A stretch of DNA of 12,183 nt from an uncultured Collinsella sp. (GTDB taxonomy: Bacteria; Actinomycetota; Coriobacteriia; Coriobacteriales; Coriobacteriaceae), in assembly GCA_900764415.1 (NCBI GenBank), contig CAAFOA010000150.1, positions 1 to 12,183 on the forward strand, read 5' to 3'. The position numbers were made by a program, and so were the translations under genes. How positions within the stretch are numbered: position 1 is the stretch's first letter; every line of letters starts with the position of its first letter. The notes under the pieces were generated by a model. It did not search any database, was not told the origin of the DNA, and saw only the letters and a program-made list of their open reading frames with translations. Shown one piece after another: positions 1-6,328 of the stretch.

Positions 1-2
1 AG

Positions 3-755
3 GCGGAGCCTGCCGACGAGCTGGTCGAAGGCCCCAACATCAAGCCGTGGCCCGCGATGGAGCCCCTCGGCGACGACATCCTGCTCAAGGTGTGCTCCAA
101 GATCATGGACCCGGTCACCACGACTGACGAGCTCATTCCCTCGGGCGAAACGAGCTCCTTCCGCTCCAACCCGCTGGGCCTGGCCGAGTTTACGCTCAGC
201 CGTCGCGATCCGGCCTACGTGGGCCGCTCCAAGGAGGTTGACGTGGTGGAAAAGCGCCGCGTTGCCGGCGAGGCAGCAGGCGACCTGGCGGCACTCGATG
301 CCGAGCTTTCCGGCGTGTTTGAGGCGCTGGCCGGCGCGGGTGTCGCGGCCGATGCCAAGGCGACCGAGTACGGATCCATGCTCTACGCCAAGAAGCCCGG
401 TGACGGTTCTGCCCGTGAGCAGGCCGCGAGCTGCCAGCGCGTGATTGGCGGCCTGGCCAACATCGTCCACGAGTACGCCACCAAGCGCTATCGCTCCAAC
501 GTGATGAACTGGGGCATGGTGCCCTTCCAGATGGAGGCCGAGCCCAACTTTGAGGTGGGCGACTACGTCTTTGTGCCGGGTATCCGTGCCGCGCTCGATG
601 GCGATCTGCAGAACATCGCCGCCTACGTGGTGCGCACCGACGGCACGGTCGAGCAGATTGAGCTCTACATTGCCGATATGACGGCCGAGGAGCGCGCCAT
701 CGTCAAGGCCGGCTGCCTGATCAACTACAACAAGTTCAAGGCCGCTGCCGAGTAA
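3..755 (+). CDS. Aconitase-family hydratase, C-terminal part (5' end outside window)
   Basis: This is the last 250 residues of a larger protein; the open frame runs to the left edge and the true start is not in the window. The fragment is the swivel (C-terminal) domain of the aconitase superfamily, which isomerises or hydrates tricarboxylic acids using a [4Fe-4S] cluster held by the missing N-terminal domains. Two family signatures are visible. The segment [20 protein letters not shown] near the start matches the swivel-domain entry loop. [10 protein letters not shown] at nucleotides 399-428 corresponds to the catalytic Ser-x-Arg loop (G-x-G-S-x-R-E). [12 protein letters not shown] follows, as in this subgroup. 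The style ([18 protein letters not shown]) resembles the bacterial 'hydratase' branch of about 750 aa rather than classical AcnA or AcnB, so the exact substrate is left open. Transcription probably ends at the hairpins at 771-844 and 898-932. Confidence 0.85.
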   Translation, partial: AEPADELVEGPNIKPWPAMEPLGDDILLKVCSKIMDPVTTTDELIPSGETSSFRSNPLGLAEFTLSRRDPAYVGRSKEVDVVEKRRVAGEAAGDLAALDAELSGVFEALAGAGVAADAKATEYGSMLYAKKPGDGSAREQAASCQRVIGGLANIVHEYATKRYRSNVMNWGMVPFQMEAEPNFEVGDYVFVPGIRAALDGDLQNIAAYVVRTDGTVEQIELYIADMTAEERAIVKAGCLINYNKFKAAAE

Positions 756-770
756 CGCACTTAATTGTCC

Positions 771-844
771 GCCCGGGGTTTACCCTTTCCCGCCCGCTCA
801 CGCGCTTCGCGAGGGTCGCGTTCGGGAAAGGGCAAGCCCCGGGC
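771..844 (+). terminator. Long GC-rich hairpin after the aconitase-family gene
   Basis: The arms 771-792 and 823-844 are complementary at 20 of 22 positions, the two exceptions being pairable as G-U in one strand. They enclose a 30-nt apex that contains its own small stem (CGCG-CTT-CGCG, 801-811). A short T run (849-853) follows on the plus strand, so it may act as a terminator 15 nt after the stop codon. Its length and symmetry also fit a dispersed palindromic repeat of the kind common between genes in this lineage. Confidence 0.55.
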
Positions 845-897
845 TACATTTTTGCGTTCTCGTTGGGTCTTGAGGGACGCTAAAAATAGACTTGCTT

Positions 898-932
898 GAA
901 GCCGCTCCTGTTATTGGGGCGGCTTCTTTTTT
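898..932 (+). terminator. Intrinsic terminator
   Basis: The stem GAAGCCGCTCC (898-908) pairs with GGGGCGGCTTC (916-926), including one G-U pair, around a 7-nt loop. Six T residues follow directly (927-932). This is a textbook plus-strand intrinsic terminator. It lies 143 nt after the aconitase-family stop and is either a second terminator for that transcript or the end of a short untranslated transcript. No ORF or convincing promoter is seen between 845 and 897. Confidence 0.75.
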
Positions 933-939
933 GTCGAAA

Positions 940-974
940 ACCGCCACAAAGGGGACAGGCACCTTTGTGGCGGT
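940..974. repeat. REP-like hairpin, copy 1
   Basis: A perfect 13-bp stem (ACCGCCACAAAGG, 940-952, with its complement at 962-974) encloses the 9-nt loop GGACAGGCA. The same element recurs at 1808-1842 with its loop reversed and at 2611-2647 in decayed form. On the minus strand it lies 55 nt beyond the stop of the 222-aa membrane protein gene. There is no T run beside it, so a terminator role is not supported. Confidence 0.8.
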
Positions 975-1028
975 GGGGAACGAGCTCGATGTTGTTGTGA
1001 TCGTTGAGCGGTATGTTAATGAGCGGCT

Positions 1029-1697
1029 CTACAGAATTTCATCCGGGTTGGCGGGTTTGGTTGTTTTGGGGATGCCGAGTTTGGATGACGCGAAATCGTC
1101 AACATCGTCCTTGATTCCATCTTTGGTGTAGACGGTGACCGTATAGGTGCTGTGCCCGAATTCGCTCTTGTCGCGTGTCGCCCAGGCCTGCCAGTAGGCA
1201 GCCCCGTTTCGCCCTTTGATTTTTCCGACACGGCGGAGTTCTGTTCGCTTTAATTTCCGGTTGCTATAGATGGTTCGACCGGCTTCCGCGGTGAGCCCGC
1301 ACTGTCCAAGCAGCTTGTCGAGGACTTGGTTCATGTGGCGCTCATCGGTGTTTGGTGCGTAGTCGTAGGCGAGGGTGATGGAGTCGAGTGGCTGGTCGTC
1401 GATCAGATAGTTTAGCGCCTGAGGTTCAAGGCAGAAATAGGGGGAGCATCCGTCGACCTTGCCGAGCAACGGTAACTTGGACTGCCAACTTCCGGTGGGA
1501 ATTGCATATTCGTAGAACACGCCACGGCAGACAAAGGAGAGCGAGGTGGCACGCGAGCCGGCGTCGATCATCCCGCAAAGATCGAAGGGCGAGGCGATAC
1601 CAAAAGAAAAGGGCGTGATGACGATAAGGAAGAGCATCACGATGGGTATGGCGAGAATGGCGATGACGTTGCGGCCGGTGGAATGAGACGGCTTCAT
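1029..1697 (-). CDS. Hypothetical single-pass membrane protein, 222 aa
   Basis: I do not recognise this family. The start is the ATG at 1697: AGGAG (plus-strand positions 1703-1707) precedes it with 5-nt spacing, whereas the TTG at 1715, 18 nt further upstream, would include the ribosome binding site in the coding region. Residues 1-9 are short and basic. Residues 11-35 form one hydrophobic segment (VIAILAIPIVMLFLIVITPF and following). The remaining 185 or so residues should lie outside the cytoplasm and contain cysteines at 41, 57, 84, 89 and 133, which could form disulfides. No lipobox, catalytic motif or sortase signal is seen. The gene diverges from the 1932-2603 gene, which encodes a protein of almost the same size and plan, and REP-like hairpins lie on both sides. 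Function unknown; a cell-envelope location is inferred. Confidence 0.7.
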   Translation of the reverse strand: MKPSHSTGRNVIAILAIPIVMLFLIVITPFSFGIASPFDLCGMIDAGSRATSLSFVCRGVFYEYAIPTGSWQSKLPLLGKVDGCSPYFCLEPQALNYLIDDQPLDSITLAYDYAPNTDERHMNQVLDKLLGQCGLTAEAGRTIYSNRKLKRTELRRVGKIKGRNGAAYWQAWATRDKSEFGHSTYTVTVYTKDGIKDDVDDFASSKLGIPKTTKPANPDEIL

Positions 1698-1807
1698 ATG
1701 CGCTCCTCGAGACAAAGATCTGTTGAGGATAGGCAGAAATGGATATGTTCAGAGAACAATTCAAGTTTAATCTCATGGCGCGAGATGGTCGACCGTTAGC
1801 GTCGAAA

Positions 1808-1842
1808 ACCACCACAAAGGTGCCTGTCCCCTTTGTGGTGGT
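1808..1842. repeat. REP-like hairpin, copy 2 (loop reversed)
   Basis: A perfect 13-bp stem (ACCACCACAAAGG, 1808-1820; complement 1830-1842) encloses the loop TGCCTGTCC, the reverse complement of the copy-1 loop. The left flank GTCGAAAACC is identical to the flank of copy 1 and lies in the same orientation. It sits between the divergent 222-aa and 223-aa membrane protein genes. Confidence 0.8.
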
Positions 1843-1861
1843 GAGGAGCGCGCGGCTTCTT

Positions 1862-1890
1862 TTGGTAATAGTGTTAGCTGGCGGTATCAT
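1862..1890 (+). promoter_or_regulatory. Sigma70-type promoter for the 223-aa membrane protein gene
   Basis: The -35-like TTGGTA (1862-1867) and the -10-like TATCAT (1885-1890, five of six consensus bases) are separated by exactly 17 nt. Transcription would begin near 1897. This rules out the upstream GTG at 1893 as start codon and points to GTG 1917 or 1932. The promoter lies 20 nt downstream of REP-like copy 2. Confidence 0.55.
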
Positions 1891-1931
1891 TAGTGCAGGT
1901 GGCGAAGGTTTGCATTGTGGGGTGTTTTGCC

Positions 1932-2603
1932 GTGAGCCGTTCTGCCCGTATTGGATTGATTGTCTTGGCGCTTGCGATCGCTGTGGTTGGCGCGGGCGCT
2001 GTCGGTATGGCATTTCTACCTGCTGCGGTGACGGAGCCGTTGGTCAAGCCTGTGGCTCAATCTGTCGAACTTCTGACCGGCGACGACAAGCCCGAGACCA
2101 TTACCGTTGATTTTGATGAGCAGCCGGCTGTGCTGGGTATTAGCAATTATCCGAGTATTCAGCTTGGGGCCATGCGCTATACCACGGATACAAGCCTGAT
2201 CGATAGGGCGTCCGAGCTACTCAAGGGCAAAACATTTAAGCGTTGGTACGGATATGCGTCCTATCGGGCAAAAGCGAACGACATGGTTGGCGGATGCCAC
2301 TCTTCCATCGAGCTGGACACTGCAAACGGCGCAAAGTTATGTGATGTCTCGTACGATCCGGGTTACGAGGGCAATGAGGGTCCGGGTATTTACATCATGG
2401 CCGGCGATGCAGCCTATGTCATGGAGGGCGACCAGGCCGAGCTCAACGATTTTATGGGTCAGTGTATCCAAGATGCCTATGAACAGACCTGCTTGCCCGA
2501 CCCGCAGACTGCACGCGATAGTGGGTCTGCCCGTATATGGCTCTTCGAGGATGAGATGCCCTGGAGCGGCGAATCGGGAAGCACGGGTTCGGCAAGTAAA
2601 TAG
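1932..2603 (+). CDS. Hypothetical single-pass membrane protein, 223 aa
   Basis: I do not recognise this family. The reading frame opens at GTG 1893, but a good promoter puts the transcript start near 1897. GTG 1932 (GGGGTG upstream) gives a conventional N-terminus, SRSARIG before the membrane segment. GTG 1917, with GAAGG 8 nt before it, is nearly as good and would add five residues. Using 1932, residues 7-29 form a hydrophobic helix (IGLIVLALAIAVVGAGAVGM). The rest is soluble and probably extracytoplasmic, with four cysteines (122, 137, 178, 187) that allow two disulfides. The tail is Ser/Gly-rich (WSGESGSTGSASK), with no sortase motif. The gene is flanked by REP-like hairpins at 1808-1842 and 2611-2647. 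Its plan (one helix, cysteine-bearing exterior, similar length) parallels the divergent neighbour at 1029-1697, but I see no clear sequence similarity. Function unknown. Confidence 0.68.
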   Translation: MSRSARIGLIVLALAIAVVGAGAVGMAFLPAAVTEPLVKPVAQSVELLTGDDKPETITVDFDEQPAVLGISNYPSIQLGAMRYTTDTSLIDRASELLKGKTFKRWYGYASYRAKANDMVGGCHSSIELDTANGAKLCDVSYDPGYEGNEGPGIYIMAGDAAYVMEGDQAELNDFMGQCIQDAYEQTCLPDPQTARDSGSARIWLFEDEMPWSGESGSTGSASK

Positions 2604-2610
2604 AGACTGC

Positions 2611-2647
2611 AACCACCACAAAGGTACCCGTCCCCTTTGTAGTAGTT
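2611..2647. repeat. REP-like hairpin, copy 3 (decayed)
   Basis: AACCACCACAAAGG (2611-2624) faces CCTTTGTAGTAGTT (2634-2647) across the loop TACCCGTCC. Two C-A mismatches interrupt the outer stem, and the loop differs from copy 2 at two of nine positions, so this copy has drifted. It begins 8 nt after the stop of the 223-aa membrane protein gene. Confidence 0.75.
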
Positions 2648-2656
2648 CTCGGTTTG

Positions 2657-2872
2657 TCTCGATCTGTAACATCTTGGCCGCTAAAAGTGGGCCTGGTGTT
2701 ACAGATTTAGATTTTCGATTCGGGTGTCTTCTGTTTGTCTCAATCTGTAACAGATAGGGCCCTATTTGCCGAGTAGTTGTTACAGATTTAGATAAACGGG
2801 CGCCGCTGAGCATTTCATCTCGATCTGTAACATCTAGGATCAAAAATGGCTGCTAGATGTTACAGATCGAGA
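2657..2872. repeat. Array of six 15-bp repeats in alternating orientation (three 55-nt dyads)
   Basis: The repeat TCTCGATCTGTAACA and its inverse occur at 2657-2671 (+), 2697-2711 (-), 2738-2752 (+), 2778-2792 (-), 2818-2832 (+) and 2858-2872 (-). Start-to-start distances are 40, 41, 40, 40 and 40 bp. Each plus/minus pair is a hairpin-capable dyad with a 25-nt centre. Arm mismatches number two in the first pair, one in the second and none in the third, where pairing extends to 19 bp (2818-2836 with 2854-2872). The centres differ in sequence: the first has GGCC near both ends, the second AGGGCCCT, the third TCTA and TAGA at its ends. The gaps between pairs (26 and 25 nt) are also unrelated, so only the 15-bp unit and its spacing are conserved. 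What it does is unknown. Confidence 0.85.
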
Positions 2873-2936
2873 CGGTAGTGCGCCTGGGCAGCGGCGGGCT
2901 GACATCTCAGTACCCTATCTCTTAATCACTCAGAAA

Positions 2937-2972
2937 ATCTTATATATAGAGACTTAGATTTGTGTATAAGAT
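2937..2972. promoter_or_regulatory. AT-rich inverted repeat in the clpB promoter region
   Basis: ATCTTATATA (2937-2946) and TGTATAAGAT (2963-2972) are inverted repeats matching at nine of ten positions with a 16-nt spacer. TATAAG (2965-2970) inside the right arm resembles a -10 box, but no good -35 lies 16-18 nt upstream. Position (about 80-115 nt before clpB) suggests a promoter and operator. The actinobacterial heat-shock HAIR operator and the CIRCE element were looked for and not seen. Confidence 0.35.
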
Positions 2973-3011
2973 CGTACAAAGCTGGCAACAATACTTCTCG
3001 AACAACGTGAA

Positions 3012-3029
3012 GCCGCCCCGTAGGGCGGC
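3012..3029 (+). promoter_or_regulatory. GC hairpin in the clpB 5' leader
   Basis: GCCGCCC (3012-3018) pairs perfectly with GGGCGGC (3023-3029) around a 4-nt loop. It ends 8 nt before the ribosome binding site GAGGTGA (3039-3045). No T run follows, so it is not an intrinsic terminator. It could shape translation initiation or mRNA stability; this is inference. Confidence 0.4.
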
Positions 3030-3050
3030 CGCCCCAAGAGAGGTGATTCC

Positions 3051-5678
3051 ATGAGAATCGATAAGCTAGCAATGACGTCGCGCGAGGCGCTGCAGACCGC
3101 CATGAGCACGGCTGCCGACGCGCAGGCCGGCGCGGTGGAGCCGATTCACCTGCTGTCCGCCCTGCTCGGTGCCGGCGAGCGCAATATCTCCGTGATCATC
3201 GAGCGCATCGGTGCCGACCCGGCCCAGCTCGCACGCTCCACGCAAGATGCCATCGACCACGCGCCCAAGGTTTCGGGCGAGGGCCAGCAGATGGGCCTGT
3301 CCAACGAGCTCGTCCGCGTCATCGAGAAGGCCGAGAAGAAGGCCACCAAGATGGGCGACAGCTTTGTGGTGACCGAGCATCTGCTGATGGCACTTGCCGA
3401 GGACAAGGGCGAGGCCGGCCGCGTTCTGCGCGACGCAGGCGTCACCAAGGAGCGCATCGAGCAAGTCTACGAGGAGCTGCGCGGCGATGACCGCGTGACG
3501 TCCGCCGAGGACAAGACGCAGTTTGAGGCGCTGGAGCAGTACGGTCGCAACATTTGCGACCTCGCCCGCGCCGGCAAGCTCGACCCGGTCATCGGCCGTA
3601 CCGATGAGATTCGCCGCACCATCCAGGTCCTGTCCCGCCGCACCAAGAACAACCCCGTGCTCATCGGTGAGCCGGGCGTCGGCAAGACGGCCATCGTCGA
3701 GGGCATCGCCCAGCGTATCGTGGCCGGCGACGTGCCGAGCACCCTGCGCGATCGCGACCTCATCGAGCTCGACATGAGCGCGCTGGTCGCCGGCGCCAAG
3801 TACCGCGGCGAGTTCGAGGACCGCTTGAAGGCCGTGCTCAAGGAGGTACAGAAGTCCGAAGGTAAGGTCATCCTGTTCATCGATGAGCTCCACACCATCG
3901 TGGGCGCGGGTGCCACCGAGGGCTCCATGGACGCCGGCAACATCCTGAAGCCGGCGCTTGCCCGTGGCGACCTGCACGCGATCGGCGCGACCACGCTTGA
4001 CGAGTACCGCAAGTACATCGAGAAGGACGCGGCGCTCGCGCGTCGTTTCCAGACTGTGATGGTCTCCGAGCCTACCGTCGAGGACACCATCTCGATCCTG
4101 CGTGGCCTCAAGGAGAAGTACGAGATCTTCCACGGCGTGCATATCACCGATAGCGCGCTCGTGGCGGCTGCCGACCTCTCCGATCGCTACATCGCCGACC
4201 GTTTCCTGCCCGACAAGGCCATCGACCTGGTCGATGAGGCCGCAAGCCGCCTGCGCATGGAGCTCGACAGCATGCCGGTTGAGATCGACGCCACCACGCG
4301 TCAGCTCACCCAGCTGCAGATCGAGGAGCAGGCGCTCATGAAGGAGACCGATGACGCCTCCAAGGAGCGTCTGGAGGCCCTGCGTCAGGAGATCGCCGAG
4401 GTCCAGGAAAAGCTCAACGTGCAAAAGGCCGGCTGGCTCAACCAGAAGAACGCCATCGATCACGTGCAGGAGCTCAAGGGGCAGCTTGACGAGGCCAAGA
4501 GCGAAGAGGAGCGCGCGACGCGCAACGGCGACCTGGGCCGTGCGTCCGAGCTGCGCTACTCCGTGATTCCGGGCCTGCAGCAGCAGATTCAGGATTCCGA
4601 GGCCGCGCTCGAGGCACAAAAGCAGCAGGACGGCGAGGGCCTCAACGAGCAGGTGACCTCCGATGAGATCGCCGAGGTCGTGAGCGCCTGGACCGGCGTG
4701 CCCGTCTCCAAGATGATGCAGGGCGAGCTCGACAAGTTGAAGGGCCTGGAGGGCGAGCTGCATAAGCGCGTCATCGGTCAGGACGAGGCCGTCTCCGCCG
4801 TTGCCGCGGCCGTGCGCCGCAGCCGTGCGGGTCTCTCCGATCCGGACAAGCCCATCGGCAGCTTCTTCTTCCTGGGCCCCACCGGCGTGGGCAAGACCGA
4901 GCTCGCCAAGGCGCTTGCTGAGTGCCTGTTCGACGACGAGCGCGCACTCGTGCGTATCGACATGTCCGAGTACATGGAGAAGTTCAGCGTCCAGCGTCTG
5001 ATCGGTGCGCCCCCGGGATACGTGGGTTACGACGAGGGCGGCCAGCTCACCGAGGCCGTGCGCCGTCGTCCGTACTCCGTGATCTTGCTCGACGAGATGG
5101 AGAAGGCTCATCCGGATGTCTTTAACGTGCTGTTGCAGGTGCTCGACGACGGCCGTCTGACCGATGGCCAGGGTCGCCAGGTGTCCTTCAAGAACACGAT
5201 TATCATCATGACGTCCAACGTGGGCTCCAAAGCCATCGCCGATCTGTCCGGTAAGGACGAGGAGGAGATGCGCCATCAGGTCGACGCCGCCATGGCTCAG
5301 ACCTTCCGCCCCGAGTTCCTCAACCGTATCGACGATATCGTGGTGTTCCATCCGCTCGGCATGGCGCAGATTGAGAAGATCGTCGACATCCAGCTTGCCG
5401 ACGTCCGCGCACGCCTGGCCAAAGAGCGCATGACGCTTGCCATCACCCCGGCGGCCAAGCAGATGCTCGCCGTGGGCGGCCTGGACCCCGTGTTCGGTGC
5501 CCGTCCGCTCAAGCGTCTGGTCCAGCGCGAGGTCGTGGACGCCATCGCCGCCGCCATCATCGACGGCACGGTGCGCGAGGGCGATCAGGTGACGGTCGAT
5601 GTCGACAAGGACGGCGGCTTTACCGTCGTGTGCGATAACACGCCGGCGGCCACCTACGAGGTCCCCGACGCCGAGTAG
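3051..5678 (+). CDS. clpB: ATP-dependent protein disaggregase ClpB
   Basis: ClpB is a cytoplasmic hexameric AAA+ chaperone that threads aggregated proteins through its central pore and works with DnaK/DnaJ/GrpE. At 875 aa it is full length. The N-terminus [14 protein letters not shown] matches the family, and AGAGGTGA lies 5-6 nt before the ATG, so the start is secure. Domains in order: Clp N-domain (about 1-145); first AAA module with Walker A GEPGVGKT at 206-213, pore tyrosine 251 (KYRGEFE) and Walker [10 protein letters not shown] at 273-281; the coiled-coil middle domain at about 411-534, which distinguishes ClpB from ClpA and ClpC; and a second AAA module with Walker A GPTGVGKT at 609-616, pore loop GYVGYDEGG (Tyr 657) and Walker [12 protein letters not shown] at 677-687. 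The ClpP-docking loop of ClpA/ClpX type is not evident. The gene is monocistronic or nearly so, with a strong terminator at 5723-5759. No residue of the ATPase or pore motifs is missing. Confidence 0.98.
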   Translation: MRIDKLAMTSREALQTAMSTAADAQAGAVEPIHLLSALLGAGERNISVIIERIGADPAQLARSTQDAIDHAPKVSGEGQQMGLSNELVRVIEKAEKKATKMGDSFVVTEHLLMALAEDKGEAGRVLRDAGVTKERIEQVYEELRGDDRVTSAEDKTQFEALEQYGRNICDLARAGKLDPVIGRTDEIRRTIQVLSRRTKNNPVLIGEPGVGKTAIVEGIAQRIVAGDVPSTLRDRDLIELDMSALVAGAKYRGEFEDRLKAVLKEVQKSEGKVILFIDELHTIVGAGATEGSMDAGNILKPALARGDLHAIGATTLDEYRKYIEKDAALARRFQTVMVSEPTVEDTISILRGLKEKYEIFHGVHITDSALVAAADLSDRYIADRFLPDKAIDLVDEAASRLRMELDSMPVEIDATTRQLTQLQIEEQALMKETDDASKERLEALRQEIAEVQEKLNVQKAGWLNQKNAIDHVQELKGQLDEAKSEEERATRNGDLGRASELRYSVIPGLQQQIQDSEAALEAQKQQDGEGLNEQVTSDEIAEVVSAWTGVPVSKMMQGELDKLKGLEGELHKRVIGQDEAVSAVAAAVRRSRAGLSDPDKPIGSFFFLGPTGVGKTELAKALAECLFDDERALVRIDMSEYMEKFSVQRLIGAPPGYVGYDEGGQLTEAVRRRPYSVILLDEMEKAHPDVFNVLLQVLDDGRLTDGQGRQVSFKNTIIIMTSNVGSKAIADLSGKDEEEMRHQVDAAMAQTFRPEFLNRIDDIVVFHPLGMAQIEKIVDIQLADVRARLAKERMTLAITPAAKQMLAVGGLDPVFGARPLKRLVQREVVDAIAAAIIDGTVREGDQVTVDVDKDGGFTVVCDNTPAATYEVPDAE

Positions 5679-5722
5679 ATTTTGGGCCATGCCTTAAAAT
5701 CTGTCAGTCGTCTCTAAACGCC

Positions 5723-5759
5723 AAGGGCGGCGGATCCAATTGGGTCCGCCGCCCTTTTT
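5723..5759 (+). terminator. Intrinsic terminator of clpB
   Basis: A 15-bp stem (5723-5737 with 5742-5756, one G-U pair) closes on the tetraloop AATT and runs into TTTTT (5755-5759), 44 nt after the clpB stop. It is a strong plus-strand terminator. The left foot of the stem begins with AA, so it could function weakly on the other strand too, but no minus-strand gene ends here. Confidence 0.9.
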
Positions 5760-5811
5760 CGTGCGACAATCGATGATGTTGAACACGATTGCATGGCAAG
5801 GAGATATGCAG

Positions 5812-6006
5812 ATGAAAGACGAGATCAAGACAAGCGCGCCGGCGACCGATGCCGCACCCGCCGCGCCCAAGCCTGCGCCTAAGCCGGCGCCCAAGCCGCG
5901 CGACCCCTACATCCGTGCCGAGAACGAGGACGACGACGGCTACGATCCCTACAGCGATCGCCGCCCCGAGCGCGAGCCGATGTTCGAAGCCGATCCGTGG
6001 CGCTGA
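5812..6006 (+). CDS. Small Pro/Ala-rich acidic protein, 64 aa
   Basis: ATG 5812 is chosen because AAGGAG (5798-5803) lies 8 nt upstream; the in-frame ATG at 5806 would leave only 2 nt. The frame stays open upstream only into the clpB terminator. The protein has three parts: a polar N-terminus (MKDEIKTSAP); a low-complexity segment with the repeated unit PKPA (about residues 17-29); and a charged C-terminus rich in Asp, Arg and Tyr (DPYIRAENEDDDGYDPYSDR) ending in EADPWR. There is no membrane segment or cysteine. Low-complexity Lys/Pro stretches like this are usually disordered linkers. No function can be assigned. It lies just beyond the clpB terminator and no clear promoter of its own is visible, so expression could depend on readthrough. 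The ribosome binding site is the main evidence that it is real. Confidence 0.55.
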   Translation: MKDEIKTSAPATDAAPAAPKPAPKPAPKPRDPYIRAENEDDDGYDPYSDRRPEREPMFEADPWR

Positions 6007-6030
6007 GTGCCACCCAAAAGGCCACCAATA

Positions 6031-6097
6031 AGTTGCGGTGAAATAGGGACTGTTTTGCAGTTTGGCCAGCAAAAACAGTCCCTATTTCACCGCAACT
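6031..6097. repeat. Large dispersed-type hairpin, second family
   Basis: The arms 6031-6058 and 6069-6097 are perfectly complementary over 28 bp apart from a single extra A in the right arm. They begin AGTTGCGGTGAAATAGGGAC and enclose a 10-nt loop containing TGGCCA. The sequence is unrelated to the CACAAAGG hairpins at 940, 1808 and 2611. No T run follows on either strand, so an intrinsic terminator is unlikely; a REP-like or miniature mobile palindrome is more likely. Confidence 0.8.
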
Positions 6098-6259
6098 GCG
6101 TTGGGGATTGTTCTACAGGGGGAGGGTAGTCAAAAAAGCCCCGTCCCAAATTGACTGCTCGGGGAGTCGCATTCGAGCTCGGTTGTCCTCTTAGCCACTC
6201 GATATCCTTCGGAGCAATAACGGTGATAAAACTTGCTTAAGTGTTAATCAAGCCACACA

Positions 6260-6321
6260 CAATCTTGCTCTCTAATTAATCAAGAATCAGTATAATTTTG
6301 ATTAGCTAGAGAGCAAGATTG
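6260..6321 (+). promoter_or_regulatory. 62-bp palindrome containing the -10 box of the ATPase gene
   Basis: The arms 6260-6283 and 6298-6321 match at 22 of 24 positions as inverted repeats, each containing CAATCTTGCTCTCTA or its complement. The 14-nt centre (6284-6297) carries a consensus -10 box, TATAAT (6291-6296). The best -35 candidate is TTGCTC (6265-6270), with a long 20-nt spacing. A further copy of TTAATCAAG lies at 6244-6252, 32 bp before the copy in the left arm. The right arm ends at the ribosome binding site GGAG (6321-6324) and the ATG is at 6329. This layout suggests an operator over the promoter. Confidence 0.65.
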
Positions 6322-6328
6322 GAGAATC

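Larger units (their letters stand above)
2648..3050. other. Intergenic region before clpB
   Basis: No protein-coding gene is supported between the 223-aa gene and clpB. The stretch contains the alternating-repeat array (2657-2872), then a markedly AT-rich segment (about 2908-2980) likely to hold the clpB promoter, then a GC-rich hairpin and the clpB ribosome binding site. ORFs crossing the region on both strands run through the hairpins and lack ribosome binding sites. Confidence 0.7.
6007..6328. other. Intergenic region before the AAA ATPase gene
   Basis: No gene is supported. It holds the second-family hairpin at 6031-6097 and the large palindrome with a -10 box at 6260-6321. In between, a weak dyad, AGTCAA (6128-6133) with TTGACT (6153-6158), surrounds a run of A residues and a CCCCG motif. 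That dyad could be the remnant of a minus-strand terminator, but no minus gene ends there. The segment 6165-6240 shows nothing I recognise. Confidence 0.6.

Noticed and set aside
892..1131. 79-aa plus-strand ORF starting in the terminator
   Set aside because: It begins at a TTG inside the terminator region, passes through REP-like copy 1 and overlaps the 3' end of the convergent gene.
1698..1715. TTG start at 1715 for the 222-aa membrane protein
   Set aside because: It would place the AGGAG ribosome binding site inside the coding sequence. The ATG at 1697 has ideal spacing to it.
2254..2843. ORFs crossing 2600-2850 on both strands
   Set aside because: They run through the hairpin repeats in frames unrelated to the neighbouring genes and have no start signals.
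2657..2872. CRISPR array
   Set aside because: The repeats alternate in orientation and are only 15 bp, there are six at most, and no cas gene is in the window. The regular spacing was kept as a separate finding.
2921..2956. CIRCE element before clpB
   Set aside because: TTAATCACTC and GAGACTTAGA loosely recall the two CIRCE halves, but the spacer is 17 rather than 9 nt and several conserved bases differ.
3012..3029. Terminator upstream of clpB
   Set aside because: The stem is good but no T run follows, and a ribosome binding site comes 8 nt later. It is listed as a leader hairpin instead.
3066..5690. 874-aa open frame on the minus strand opposite clpB
   Set aside because: It mirrors clpB codon by codon. 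Long antisense frames are expected in high-GC genes with few TA-containing codons. Its translation is low-complexity Leu/Gly/Asp/His and has no ribosome binding site.
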